Of a stretch of DNA of 35,895 nt, positions 29,453-35,895 are shown piece by piece; position 1 is the stretch's first letter; each line of letters opens with the position of its first letter. The position numbers were made by a program, and so were the translations under genes. Where the stretch lies: the IMG/VR virus record IMGVR_UViG_3300036832_000705, positions 1 through 35,895 of that record, one strand, 5' to 3'. Under the pieces are notes generated by a model. It worked only from the letters and a program-made list of their open reading frames with translations, was not told the DNA's origin and searched no databases. The DNA comes from a virus.

Positions 29453-30490
29453 CTAGTTGATCAGAACGCCCTGCAAAAAAGCGTTCGACATGGTCATGTT
29501 GCCGGCCCAGGCGACCAACTTGACCATCGCGTCTTGATTGACAGTAAAGCGGTCAGGATTGAGCGGCACCATGTTGCGCTCACGGTGCGGCCGCAAGAAT
29601 ATGTAATCTGTATTCAGAAAATACATATGATTATTTGGCGCACCACCGAGGGTTCCCCAAGTAATCCCGCCGCCGACCGGGCCGCCGACCAGGGTCCCGG
29701 CCGCCACACCCTGAAAGCCGCCGTCGAACACTACGTCGGCGTCCATGAATTTGAGGCTCTGGAAACCCGCCATACCCTCGGCCGTCGAAGTAATCCGCTG
29801 GATCGCCTGCAAGCTTTCCCAATAGAATTGGAAATAAGCGTTGTCACCGATCAGTAGATCCGGCCGGTCGGTGCCACGCACTTGGTTTAACCAGGATCGG
29901 TTCATCATGGTTTGGATCGTGGCAGTACCCGGGGTCAGCCCCGCACCACTAAACGAGCCGATATAACAGCGCCAGAATGGCCACAGACCGCGATCGATGC
30001 CGCCGACGACACCGGCGGTCTGCACATCGGCCACCAGGAGCTGCAATCCGCCGATCTGCTTGCCGCCGTCGAGCGTGCCGTCGCCGTAGCAGTCGCCCGA
30101 GATCCCATTGGTCATGGTCCGCTCGGCATTGCCGATCCGGCTTTCGAGCAGATCGATCATCCGCTCCTCGCCGGAATTCTGCAATTCTTCGAGACCGCTG
30201 ATCGAGACTGCGACCGCGGCCTGCGCCCAGGGATACTGTGCGGCGGTAAAGACATCGCTCGGCGAAATATTCAATATGTCATACCCGGAATAGCGCTTGT
30301 AAGTGCCGTTCTCCGAGTATTCGAGTTCCTGGACGATCGCCTGACCACCATCGACCGGCTTGATCTTTCCTCTTGCCGAGAGCCGGGCGAGGATTGCGTT
30401 GTTCTTGGTGACGTTGTCGGCGAGCTTACGGCTCCTATTGAACAGTGTGGTAGTTGTAATTTCGCCCCAATTCGGGTTCGGTGAAGGCAA
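29453..30490 (-). CDS. Major capsid protein
   Basis: This 345-aa protein begins after a scaffold gene and shows the features of a phage coat protein: an N-terminal helix (TLFNRSRKLADNVTKNNAIL), IKPVDGGQAIVQELEYSENG, an E-loop-like region, a long spine helix region (ERMIDLLESRIGNAERTMTN) and late LVGGPVGGGITWGTLGG. C-terminal MYFLNTDYIFLRPHRERNMV and DAMVKLVAWAGNMTMSNAF are typical of capsid P-domain ends. The start codon is TTG at 30490, with AGGAGGGGG five to six nt upstream; the next in-frame Met is about 110 residues in. A strong hairpin ends two bases before the ribosome site. The stop is TAG. Confidence 0.85.
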   Translation of the reverse strand: MPSPNPNWGEITTTTLFNRSRKLADNVTKNNAILARLSARGKIKPVDGGQAIVQELEYSENGTYKRYSGYDILNISPSDVFTAAQYPWAQAAVAVSISGLEELQNSGEERMIDLLESRIGNAERTMTNGISGDCYGDGTLDGGKQIGGLQLLVADVQTAGVVGGIDRGLWPFWRCYIGSFSGAGLTPGTATIQTMMNRSWLNQVRGTDRPDLLIGDNAYFQFYWESLQAIQRITSTAEGMAGFQSLKFMDADVVFDGGFQGVAAGTLVGGPVGGGITWGTLGGAPNNHMYFLNTDYIFLRPHRERNMVPLNPDRFTVNQDAMVKLVAWAGNMTMSNAFLQGVLIN

Positions 30491-30502
30491 GACCCCCTCC
30501 TG

Positions 30503-30523
30503 CGGGGCCCGGCTCGGGCCCCG
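30503..30523 (-). promoter_or_regulatory. Hairpin just upstream of the capsid gene ribosome site
   Basis: A perfect 9-bp stem (cggggcccg / cgggccccg) with loop gct lies between the scaffold stop (30550) and the capsid SD (GGAGGGGG). No T-run follows on the minus strand. In phage capsid operons such elements can stabilise mRNA after processing; that role is inferred. Confidence 0.6.
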
Positions 30524-30549
30524 TCATCAATAGGATTGTCGGAAAGCGA

Positions 30550-31836
30550 CTAGACCCGGCCGCTGCCGTTCCCGGTCATGTGCGCGCGGATCTCGTCGCG
30601 GATGGAGCGGTCGGGAGCTCCTGAATTCGGCACCTGGCCGGAGCTCGGCGCTCCGGTGACGCTCGAACCGGCACGCTGCGCGGCCTCGGCTTTGGCTTTC
30701 CTGGCGGCCGCTTGAGTCCTGTCCTCGGCTTCACGCTGCGAGGCCAGCAACTTGTCGCGAACCACCGGGTTGGCCCACGCCGCGCGCTCGTAGAGGTCGG
30801 CGATGACTGGCGTCCTGCCGGCCGTACGGTCGGCATAGGCCAGCTGCATCATCTCCCCCTCGAGCTCGGCGTAATGGGGATGCGCAAGGTTGCCATCGGC
30901 ATCCTTGGCATTGGCGAATTCATTGATCTGGCGATGCGCATCCTGCAGGCGCGCGTCCTGGTCGGCCTGGACGCGCTGGGTGCGGTCGGTTTCGAGCGCA
31001 TCGAGCCGGGCCGCCAGCGCGGGATGGATCCCGGTCGAGGGATCCGCACCATTGCCGACCCGCGCCGGCTGGGACTGCCCGCCGGGATCGGCAAAACCGC
31101 GCAGCTGGTTCAAATAGCGCGCGATCTGTGCCGGATCGGCGTTGTAATTGTGGATCATCCTGGCGATGACCTGGTTCTGCTCGGTGGGCAGGCTCAGGTT
31201 GCGCTCGACCTCGTGCCAGGTCTTGATGATGTCCTTGGGCGCCATGTTGCGCTGGCGCAGCATCTCGCCATAGGGCTGGAACAGCTGCTCGATCTCGCCA
31301 AAGCCACGCTCGAGCTCGGCACCGCGCTGCAGGCGCTGGGTAAAGCCGCCCTCCATGCGCTTGTACATCGTCAAAAACTGGTCGCGCATCGCCGGCTGCC
31401 AGGCGTTGAACATCGCCTTGTCGCCGGCCGACCAATGCTCGGGTGCGGCGGTCTCTTTGGTGCCCGTCTGGCGCTCGCCGGCGGCCGGCTGTGGCGCCTC
31501 TTTTGGCGGCACGGGTCCTTTATCGCCCTCGCCAGGAGGCTCGCCAGTGGGCTCCGGCGGCGGCCGCAGCGGCTCCCTGCGCTCGGGCTCGCTCGGCGTC
31601 TGCTCGCCGCCGGCGACAAACCGCCCGCCACGGCCACGCTCGGGCGTCGGCCGCGCGGGCCCGCTCGGCGCCGGCGTCGAGGCCTCGCCACTACCGCCAG
31701 CCGGCGGTTCCGTGGGCTGTTCCTTCTTCGCCTCGGTCGTGATCCCGGCGATCAGCGAGCGCAGATCGTCGGAGGGCGGCGAATTGCCGGTCGCAGGGGC
31801 GCCGCCACCGGCCCCGGTGGTGTTGTCGTCAGCCAT
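30550..31836 (-). CDS. Scaffolding protein
   Basis: This 428-aa protein is acidic and disordered in its first 120 residues (Pro/Glu/Gly-rich) and strongly helical afterwards (AMRDQFLTMYKRMEGGFTQ, PKDIIKTWHEVERNLSLPTE, ALAARLDALETDRTQRVQAD), with a Lys/Arg-containing C-terminal tail (RSIRDEIRAHMTGNGSGRV). This helical, charged composition directly upstream of the capsid gene is typical for scaffolds that guide procapsid assembly and leave later. No protease motif is present in it. The start at 31836 has GGAG nearby. The stop is TAG. Confidence 0.82.
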   Translation of the reverse strand: MADDNTTGAGGGAPATGNSPPSDDLRSLIAGITTEAKKEQPTEPPAGGSGEASTPAPSGPARPTPERGRGGRFVAGGEQTPSEPERREPLRPPPEPTGEPPGEGDKGPVPPKEAPQPAAGERQTGTKETAAPEHWSAGDKAMFNAWQPAMRDQFLTMYKRMEGGFTQRLQRGAELERGFGEIEQLFQPYGEMLRQRNMAPKDIIKTWHEVERNLSLPTEQNQVIARMIHNYNADPAQIARYLNQLRGFADPGGQSQPARVGNGADPSTGIHPALAARLDALETDRTQRVQADQDARLQDAHRQINEFANAKDADGNLAHPHYAELEGEMMQLAYADRTAGRTPVIADLYERAAWANPVVRDKLLASQREAEDRTQAAARKAKAEAAQRAGSSVTGAPSSGQVPNSGAPDRSIRDEIRAHMTGNGSGRV

Positions 31837-31851
31837 TCCTGGAGACTCCGT

Positions 31852-32241
31852 TTAACGGGCGCCGATGCGCCCTACAGCAGCAGTCGTGCCGCGCGCCTGG
31901 TGGCGCGCATCTTCGAGATCCTCGCGGACCGTCGTGGCGCGCTTGGCCGGATCGGCCTTCTTCTCGGCGCCGAGCTCGTGCAGCACCAGCTCGACCCGGC
32001 GGTCGGAGCTCTGATCGGTGTCGCGCTGCGCCGACTCCATCACATGCGCCTCGCCCTCGATGCGAAACTTGTCGCCGGGCTTGGGCATCTCATTGACGCC
32101 GAGTTTTTTAAGGCTGCCGTCGTCGAGGGTGATCGTCAGCCCGTGAGGGTAATCCGCCGCCATCGGCCGATAAGGGATCGCATAGTCCTCCTCGGCGTCC
32201 TTCTTCTCGCGGTCCGAGCGCCGCATCACGACGGTTTTCAT
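31852..32241 (-). CDS. Capsid staple/cement-like protein
   Basis: This 129-aa protein reads AADYPHGLTITLDDGSLKKL, then PKPGDKFRIEGEAHVMESAQ and RRVELVLHELG. The pattern DYPxGLxLxLDxxxLxKLG followed by PxxGDxxxIEAxAxVxSxS is one I know from phage capsid cement or staple proteins encoded next to the coat and scaffold genes. Its role would be to reinforce the capsid. GGGAAG is 5 nt before the ATG at 32241. It lies between the scaffold gene and the small Cys peptide. Confidence 0.75.
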   Translation of the reverse strand: MKTVVMRRSDREKKDAEEDYAIPYRPMAADYPHGLTITLDDGSLKKLGVNEMPKPGDKFRIEGEAHVMESAQRDTDQSSDRRVELVLHELGAEKKADPAKRATTVREDLEDARHQARGTTAAVGRIGAR

Positions 32242-32304
32242 GACAGCTTCCCTGATTGGTGACCTCGCAGGGACCGCCAACGGCACCCTCGCAGCACGAG
32301 GCGA

Positions 32305-32370
32305 TCAGATGCCGCCGGGGCTCCCCTGTCTGGCCTGCGGCGGCTCGTGGCGGCAGAATTCGCACGGCAT
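32305..32370 (-). CDS. Possible 21-aa CxxC peptide
   Basis: A short frame begins MPCEFCRHEPPQ with an ATG overlapping the upstream stop as TGATG, and ends at TGA 32305. The CxxC suggests metal binding. In another frame directly downstream, ASCCEGAVGGPCE has three more Cys, so a frame change would extend the protein into a larger zinc-type domain. This may be a real small gene, a broken one, or chance. Confidence 0.35.
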   Translation of the reverse strand: MPCEFCRHEPPQARQGSPGGI

Positions 32371-32753
32371 CAGGGGGGATCGAGGATGCGGTCGATCTGC
32401 GGGCCCTCGTAGCCGGCACCGCGCAGTGCCGTTTCGGCCATCGTGCGGCGCTCGCCGGGATCGCGGGCGAGCTCGCGCTTGATGTCCTGGGCGATCTCGC
32501 CGGGTTCCGGCTCGACCGGCTTGCGCGGCGCCATGATCGTCGAGGCCTCGTTGCCGACCTCAGTCAGCTCGTAGCGCCGGAGATGCTCCCGGTGCTGGGC
32601 GCGCCCGGTGATGATCTCGCCGGTGCGCATCGAGCGGTAAGGCTCGATGTCGGTCTGCACGATCGGCGCCGACAGATCCGAGCGTGCCGCCGATATCGGT
32701 GGCGGCCGCCAGGGCACGAGCTCGCCATTGCGCATGACATAGCGCCGTCGCAT
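32370..32753 (-). CDS. Conserved head-module protein, unknown function
   Basis: This 127-aa protein opens with MRRRYVMRNGELVPWRPPP and contains YRSMRTGEIITGRAQHREHL followed by RRYELTEVGNE. The motif YxSMxTGExIxxRxxHREHLRxxxxxEVGN recurs in small proteins near portal and scaffold genes of many podoviruses, so this is a head-module gene; its role is not known to me. The C-terminal half is charged and helical (IAQDIKRELARDPGERRTMA). GGAG lies 9-10 nt before the ATG. Confidence 0.75.
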   Translation of the reverse strand: MRRRYVMRNGELVPWRPPPISAARSDLSAPIVQTDIEPYRSMRTGEIITGRAQHREHLRRYELTEVGNEASTIMAPRKPVEPEPGEIAQDIKRELARDPGERRTMAETALRGAGYEGPQIDRILDPP

Positions 32754-33011
32754 TGCTTAAACTCCCCGTAGGAGCGATCAGCTGTGGGAGGCTGCGCGGC
32801 CCGCTCTTAGAGGCGAGGGCATTCCAGCCCCTCGGAAAGTCGGCGGCTTACTAGTACCCGTCCGCGCCCATCACCCTCCCTCGACCCTCAATTCCCCGCT
32901 ATATTCCGCTTAGGGCGAACGTCGCGGAGGGTGAGCCGCCACTGGAGCCCTGAGGGCGTCCGGCTTCTCCCCGAGGCCGTAGAACCGACCCGCCGGGCGC
33001 TCTCGTCCTCC
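32754..33011. other. Non-coding gap between portal-like and head genes
   Basis: I see no credible gene. On the minus strand it contains a weak AT-rich patch (GGAATATAGCGG) that could hold a -10 element and a few very short frames with ribosome-site-like sequences, the longest 14 codons. No terminator with a T-run and no tRNA-like cloverleaf were noted. Confidence 0.5.
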
Positions 33012-33944
33012 TCAGACTAGCCCCGCAGTTTGGCGGCTCAGCATGCTGGAGATGCGTGCCGTGGCGAGCTGCGAGCGCGCCTGCTGAACCTCGCTCTGCT
33101 GCGCCAGCTCGGCCGCGCGGAACATATTGTCGGATTGCTGCTTCTGCTGATCCTGCTGGAGCTGGGCAAAGGCCTTCCACATATCGGTCGCGTTCTTTTG
33201 CTGCTGGACCTGCAGCTGGACCGCCTCTTTCTGCTGGTCGCCCTGGATCTTGGCCATGTCGACCCGCTGCTCGCCTTGGGCGATTTGCGCTTCGCTGGCG
33301 ATCTCGGCCGGGCTCTTGGTGTTGCCCTTCTGCGGCGGCGGCTGCGGCGGCGTCTGCGCCAGTGTGGCAAAGGCCTGCTCGAACATCTCTTCGAGCGAGC
33401 GGGCCGCCGGGAACGCCCGCATCCCGAACATGACCAAGGCTTTGGCTAGGGGTGCGATCGCCGGGTTTTGCTGGATCTGCGGCACGATGACCTGCAGCAA
33501 TGGCATGATCGCCGTCAGAAACTCGGTGCGCGCCTGCTTTTCCGCCTGCTCGTCGGCGGCGATCGTCGAGTCCGCCTCGATATCGATCGCATAGCCGGTC
33601 GCGGCATCGCGCCGGATCACATTGCAGGCCGACAGAAACTGCATCTGCCGGCGCGACTGTTCGGCGTGCCAGGCGGCCGCCATCTGGCGCCATTGGAGAA
33701 AAGCCGGGTTGACCATCATCCCCGGCGGTGCGAGCTGCTGCTGCCCGAAGCCCGTGGCCGGGCGCATGCCAAAGCCGGGGGCCGAGGTTTGCGGCAGCAT
33801 GCCGCGAGCCACCTGCGGTGCCCCGCCCTGCGCGACACCGCCCGGCGCGGCGTCCGGGTCCTGGGTCAGCCCGCTGCCGGCGGCCGGCTGCGCGCTGCCG
33901 ACCGGGTAGACACCGCCCGGATTGGCGCCGCGATCGTCGGACAT
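33012..33944 (-). CDS. Portal-protein C-terminal-like protein
   Basis: This 310-aa protein starts with a Gly/Pro-rich 75-residue segment. Residues about 105-195 read IRRDAATGYAIDIEADSTIA, ADEQAEKQARTEFLTAIMPL, LAKALVMFGMRAFPAARSLE. I know this block, particularly IDIExDSTIxxDExAEKxxRxEF, as the end of large podoviral portal proteins (about 700 aa). After it comes a Gln-rich helical tail with repeated QxxK heptads. Here it is an independent gene with its own ATG at 33944 and GAGG upstream. The N-terminal portal body is not in the window. It may be a split portal subunit, a fragment of a broken gene, or a separate connector protein. A TGGCCA palindrome cluster lies just upstream. Confidence 0.75.
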   Translation of the reverse strand: MSDDRGANPGGVYPVGSAQPAAGSGLTQDPDAAPGGVAQGGAPQVARGMLPQTSAPGFGMRPATGFGQQQLAPPGMMVNPAFLQWRQMAAAWHAEQSRRQMQFLSACNVIRRDAATGYAIDIEADSTIAADEQAEKQARTEFLTAIMPLLQVIVPQIQQNPAIAPLAKALVMFGMRAFPAARSLEEMFEQAFATLAQTPPQPPPQKGNTKSPAEIASEAQIAQGEQRVDMAKIQGDQQKEAVQLQVQQQKNATDMWKAFAQLQQDQQKQQSDNMFRAAELAQQSEVQQARSQLATARISSMLSRQTAGLV

Positions 33945-33962
33945 TCGAGCCTCGAAAAGTTT

Positions 33963-34005
33963 TTGGCCATTGGCCATTGACCATGATGGCCATTGGCCAT
34001 ATATA
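33963..34005 (-). promoter_or_regulatory. TGGCCA palindrome cluster upstream of portal-like gene
   Basis: ttggccattggccatt at 33963-33977 is followed by atggccattggccatata at 33986-34003, two palindromic units 21 bp apart. The second unit differs by one central base from the site at 4493-4510, and both have ATATA-type flanks on the same side relative to a leftward gene. It is probably a promoter/operator for leftward phage transcription. Confidence 0.5.
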
Positions 34006-34163
34006 CAGCGGGCGATACAGAACCCCCTCCCCCGCGGACACTCGCGAGGGCAGCGGATCAGGCCTCAAGCAACTGAGACCCCGCTGACTGTCCCCATCGG
34101 CCTGTTGCTAGCGACGGTTGCAGCCCGTCCTCAGGCCCATCAATGCAGCGGGGAGGCGGTTCT

Positions 34164-34406
34164 TTAGCGTATTGGCAGCGGCAACGGCACGACGCACGCC
34201 AGGAGCCCAAAGACAACGACAATGACGGCGATGACGATCGCTGCCCATATGACGATTCGTACCACTTGGATCGCGGCATTCAGCGCCCAGGCCAGCTCGG
34301 CCGGCGGCGTGGCCAGCGCCAGCAGCACCCTGATGATCGCCAGCATCGCCAGCACCACCACGATCCAGATCAGCAAGTGCTCGATGGTCCCCAAGCCAAA
34401 ACACAT
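34164..34406 (-). CDS. 80-aa membrane protein
   Basis: This small protein has two hydrophobic helices, HLLIWIVVVLAMLAIIRVLL (about 10-29) and VVRIVIWAAIVIAVIVVVFG (about 48-67), with short polar parts. AGGAGG lies 6 nt before the ATG at 34406, so the start is firm. Similar small proteins beginning MCFxLG and containing two long helices are common in phages, with no function known to me; a holin role is possible but not shown. It faces away from the PEP-CTERM gene, with about 210 bp between them. Confidence 0.72.
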   Translation of the reverse strand: MCFGLGTIEHLLIWIVVVLAMLAIIRVLLALATPPAELAWALNAAIQVVRIVIWAAIVIAVIVVVFGLLACVVPLPLPIR

Positions 34407-34450
34407 GCCGACCTCCTCTTCGTGGTAAAGAGCGAATCAAAAAGCGGCCG

Positions 34451-34498
34451 AAAGTGTAAAGTTTTCCAGAATCCGGTGTCGACCGATCTTACGCTTTT
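34451..34498. promoter_or_regulatory. Imperfect inverted repeat, possible activator site
   Basis: aaagtgtaaa (34451-34460) and cttacgcttt (34488-34497) are inverted repeats matching at 8 of 10 positions. They lie about 60-110 bp upstream of the sigma-54-type promoter, a distance normal for enhancer-binding protein sites. Identity of the binder is not known. Confidence 0.35.
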
Positions 34499-34558
34499 CC
34501 CGTTTGTTCAGGCCACGCATCGAGGCAGGAAATCATAAGAATCAAGAGGTTACTGCTT

Positions 34559-34574
34559 TGGCCCGGTATTTGCA
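34559..34574 (+). promoter_or_regulatory. Sigma-54-type promoter
   Basis: tggcccggtatttgca matches the sigma-54 consensus TGGCACG-N4-TTGCA at all but one defined base, with GG and GC dinucleotides exactly 10 bases apart. It lies about 45 bp before the ATG at 34619. PEP-CTERM genes in several proteobacteria are expressed from sigma-54 promoters under a two-component system, which agrees with the gene it precedes. Confidence 0.75.
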
Positions 34575-34618
34575 CCCGGTGTTGATGCGGCACAAAGGTC
34601 CGCAGGAAGGAATGTCAC

Positions 34619-35281
34619 ATGCACAAACAGTTGCTCTCCGGCGTCGCTCTGGCGCTCGGCATGCTGGCCGGCTCGGCCAACGCCACTCTAACATTATCGG
34701 TCACCGATAACGGCACCGCGATTGCGGGGTGCGCAACGAGCACCGCTTCGCCTCTGTCGGTTACCTGTAGCGACCCCAGCTTCTCCGCGATTCAAGTCAG
34801 CGCGCAAGGCACGCCGACCGTGCCCTCGCCCGATCTCGGAACGATCACGATCAGCGCCACCGCCGGGGCGCTCAGCGCGACCCACATCTTGGAGGCCATG
34901 CTGACCCAGACCGGGCTCAGCAATTTCCCCGGCGGCGTCAGCTCGACCACGTTCACTGAAAACAGCTTGATCGGGTTACCGGGCCCGACCTCGTTCAACA
35001 TGCTGTTCAACGGCGCGTCCATCGCCAGCGCGACATTGCCGGTTAGCGCCGCACCGCAGACCGCGGGGCCGTTTATCGTGAACCTCGCCGCAGTCCCCGG
35101 ATCCTTCACCGACGAACAGACGATCTCGGTGGATTTCGGGCCGTCGATCGCGACGCAACAGTCCGAGGCGGGCGCCCAGTTCCAGGCGATTTCCACGCCC
35201 GAGCCAGCCTCGCTCGGACTGCTCGGCAGCGCCCTGATCGGCATGGGCGCCGTCGCGTATCGCCGCCGCCGGCGCTCCTGA
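34619..35281 (+). CDS. Exported PEP-CTERM domain protein
   Basis: This 220-aa protein has a Sec signal peptide (LSGVALALGMLAGSANA, cleavage near residue 21) and a beta-rich mature part with many Thr/Ser/Ala/Gly. The C-terminal sorting signal is complete: TPEPASLGLLGSALIGMG, a short hydrophobic helix, and a basic end AYRRRRRS. In bacteria with exosortase, PEP-CTERM proteins are cut near the PEP motif and go to the outer surface or matrix. AGGAAGGA lies about 7 nt before the ATG. The gene stands alone on the plus strand with its own promoter and terminators, opposite the phage operons. It could be cargo or a host gene at an element border. Confidence 0.9.
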   Translation: MHKQLLSGVALALGMLAGSANATLTLSVTDNGTAIAGCATSTASPLSVTCSDPSFSAIQVSAQGTPTVPSPDLGTITISATAGALSATHILEAMLTQTGLSNFPGGVSSTTFTENSLIGLPGPTSFNMLFNGASIASATLPVSAAPQTAGPFIVNLAAVPGSFTDEQTISVDFGPSIATQQSEAGAQFQAISTPEPASLGLLGSALIGMGAVAYRRRRRS

Positions 35282-35291
35282 AACCTCCCAT

Positions 35292-35329
35292 CATCCGCGG
35301 CCGGATCCAAAGGATCCCGACCGCGGATG
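35292..35329 (+). other. Hairpin after the PEP-CTERM gene
   Basis: catccgcgg (35292-35300) pairs with ccgcggatg (35321-35329), and two ggatcc palindromes (35303-35308 and 35312-35317) pair inside. There is no T-run, so alone it is weak as an intrinsic terminator, but it may protect the mRNA end before the next terminator. Confidence 0.55.
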
Positions 35330-35356
35330 GGCAAAGTCAACGGAATACCCACGCCT

Positions 35357-35385
35357 AAAACCCCGCACCCGGCACGGGGTTTTTT
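35357..35385. terminator. Bidirectional intrinsic terminator
   Basis: aaaaccccg pairs with cggggtttt around a 9-nt loop, with T-runs on both strands (six T on the plus strand after the stem, four A before it). It would end the PEP-CTERM transcript and could also stop leftward transcription coming from the genes to the right. Confidence 0.85.
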
Positions 35386-35421
35386 GTGATCGGCGGCAAT
35401 GTCGCCATAAGGCGCTCTTGT

Positions 35422-35589
35422 CTAACGCCTTACGGACAAGCACTTGAGCCATTCTGCGGGAGACGCAGCCGTCGCCAATCGAGCCGCTCGGTCTTGCGCG
35501 GCGATCGAGGAGAAGTCGAGCCCGGCCCGGTAGAGGGCGAGCGCCTTATCCTGACGCGCGAGCCACGTTTGTTTCCGCACTTTTCTCAC
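35422..35589 (-). CDS. 55-aa HTH-like protein
   Basis: This short ORF starts at GTG 35589, overlapping the upstream TGA as GTGA. It encodes a basic N-terminus and LARQDKALALYRAGLDFSSI, which resembles the first two helices of a homeodomain-type helix-turn-helix (ALxLYRAGLxFxxIA), as found in small terminases and regulators. The expected recognition helix is not clear, so it may be truncated or only HTH-like. It ends in TAG about 35 bp before the terminator. DNA binding is an inference from a short pattern. Confidence 0.5.
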   Translation of the reverse strand: MRKVRKQTWLARQDKALALYRAGLDFSSIAAQDRAARLATAASPAEWLKCLSVRR

Positions 35590-35895
35590 GGCGTGCCTGC
35601 AAACGGGTCGTGGTCGACCGGGATCAGGTCTTGCACGGCGCCCGCCGGGCCTCCGCCAAAATACGAAGGCCCGCTACCGGGTGGTGCGGGCCTTCCCTGA
35701 ATCCATGGGCGCGGCGGGTTGGGGACTAGCGTTTGTCCGTGTTGCTGGATGATGGGGCTGTTTTCCCAGATGCGGGTGGCTCGGTTGGGGGTCCACCCGT
35801 ATTTTTGGGCGAATTTGTCTTCGATTGCCGAGATGCGTGGCCCCAATGTGGCGAGTAGATCTGCGGCCCTTGCCTGAACGCCGGGTGATCCGGTG
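35586..35895 (-). CDS. Partial gene at right edge, unrecognised
   Basis: The frame is open to the edge of the window; at least 102 codons are visible. The visible part holds LATLGPRISAIEDKFAQKYG, then WTPNRATRIWENSPIIQQHG, and a Pro/Gly-rich end with PRPWIQGRPAPPGSGPSYFG. The helical first part followed by a disordered Pro-rich tail is compatible with an internal or DNA-associated phage protein but does not identify it. It overlaps the 55-aa gene by four bases, so both are in one operon. Confidence 0.55.
   Translation of the reverse strand, partial: TGSPGVQARAADLLATLGPRISAIEDKFAQKYGWTPNRATRIWENSPIIQQHGQTLVPNPPRPWIQGRPAPPGSGPSYFGGGPAGAVQDLIPVDHDPFAGTP

Noticed and set aside
1-35895. CRISPR array or tRNA genes
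   Set aside because: No regularly spaced short repeats with unique spacers and no tRNA-like stem set with a T-loop motif were found on reading through the gaps.

Overview
The window is high-GC double-stranded DNA that reads as most of the virion module of a tailed phage or prophage with podovirus-like architecture. The likely host is a Gram-negative proteobacterium, possibly an alphaproteobacterium; the host is an inference. Support comes from the compact leftward operon with stop/start overlaps (TGATG, ATGA, GTGA) and a recognisable order of genes: portal-C-terminus-like protein, conserved head-module protein, capsid-staple-like protein, scaffold, major capsid protein, fibres and spike, adaptor, tail protein, ejection-type proteins, and virion lysozyme/peptidase. 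No tRNA, rRNA, CRISPR array, integrase, terminase large subunit or complete portal was seen, so the window is a slice of a larger element.

Layout from right to left, following transcription of the minus strand. The right edge holds the 3' end of an unrecognised gene, then a 55-aa ORF with a helix-turn-helix-like stretch. Next, on the plus strand, is a stand-alone gene for an exported PEP-CTERM protein with its own sigma-54-type promoter and a terminator. A two-helix membrane protein and the head genes (28.9-33.9 kb) follow. From 28.7 to 19.1 kb lies a long accessory fibre region: a tail fibre, a beta-helix spike, repeat-rich fibre proteins and six proteins with N-terminal signal peptides or membrane anchors, including a GH43-like beta-propeller. 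A two-gene cassette (proteasome/HslV-like protease plus a small basic protein) is flanked by a 53-bp direct repeat carrying a hairpin. Then come the adaptor, tail protein, GNAT-like protein and a run of large Ala/Gly/Pro-rich virion proteins, one of which fuses a lytic transglycosylase to an M15 peptidase. The left part carries three small plus-strand genes, a tail fibre with an S74 self-cleaving chaperone, an M15 endolysin, a membrane-anchored protein, a cytosine-C5 DNA methyltransferase and a proline-rich repeat protein, closed by a strong terminator.

The head and tail genes assemble the particle. The ejection proteins and virion hydrolase probably open the envelope during DNA entry. The fibre and spike set decides what is bound or degraded on the cell surface. 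The endolysin and its membrane-anchored neighbour probably act in lysis. The most unusual points are an in-frame amber codon inside a 13-bp hairpin near the 3' end of the beta-helix spike gene, the run of exported proteins inside a virion module, the PEP-CTERM gene with its sigma-54 promoter, the repeat-flanked protease cassette, and a nearly identical TGGCCA-based palindrome upstream of two leftward units.
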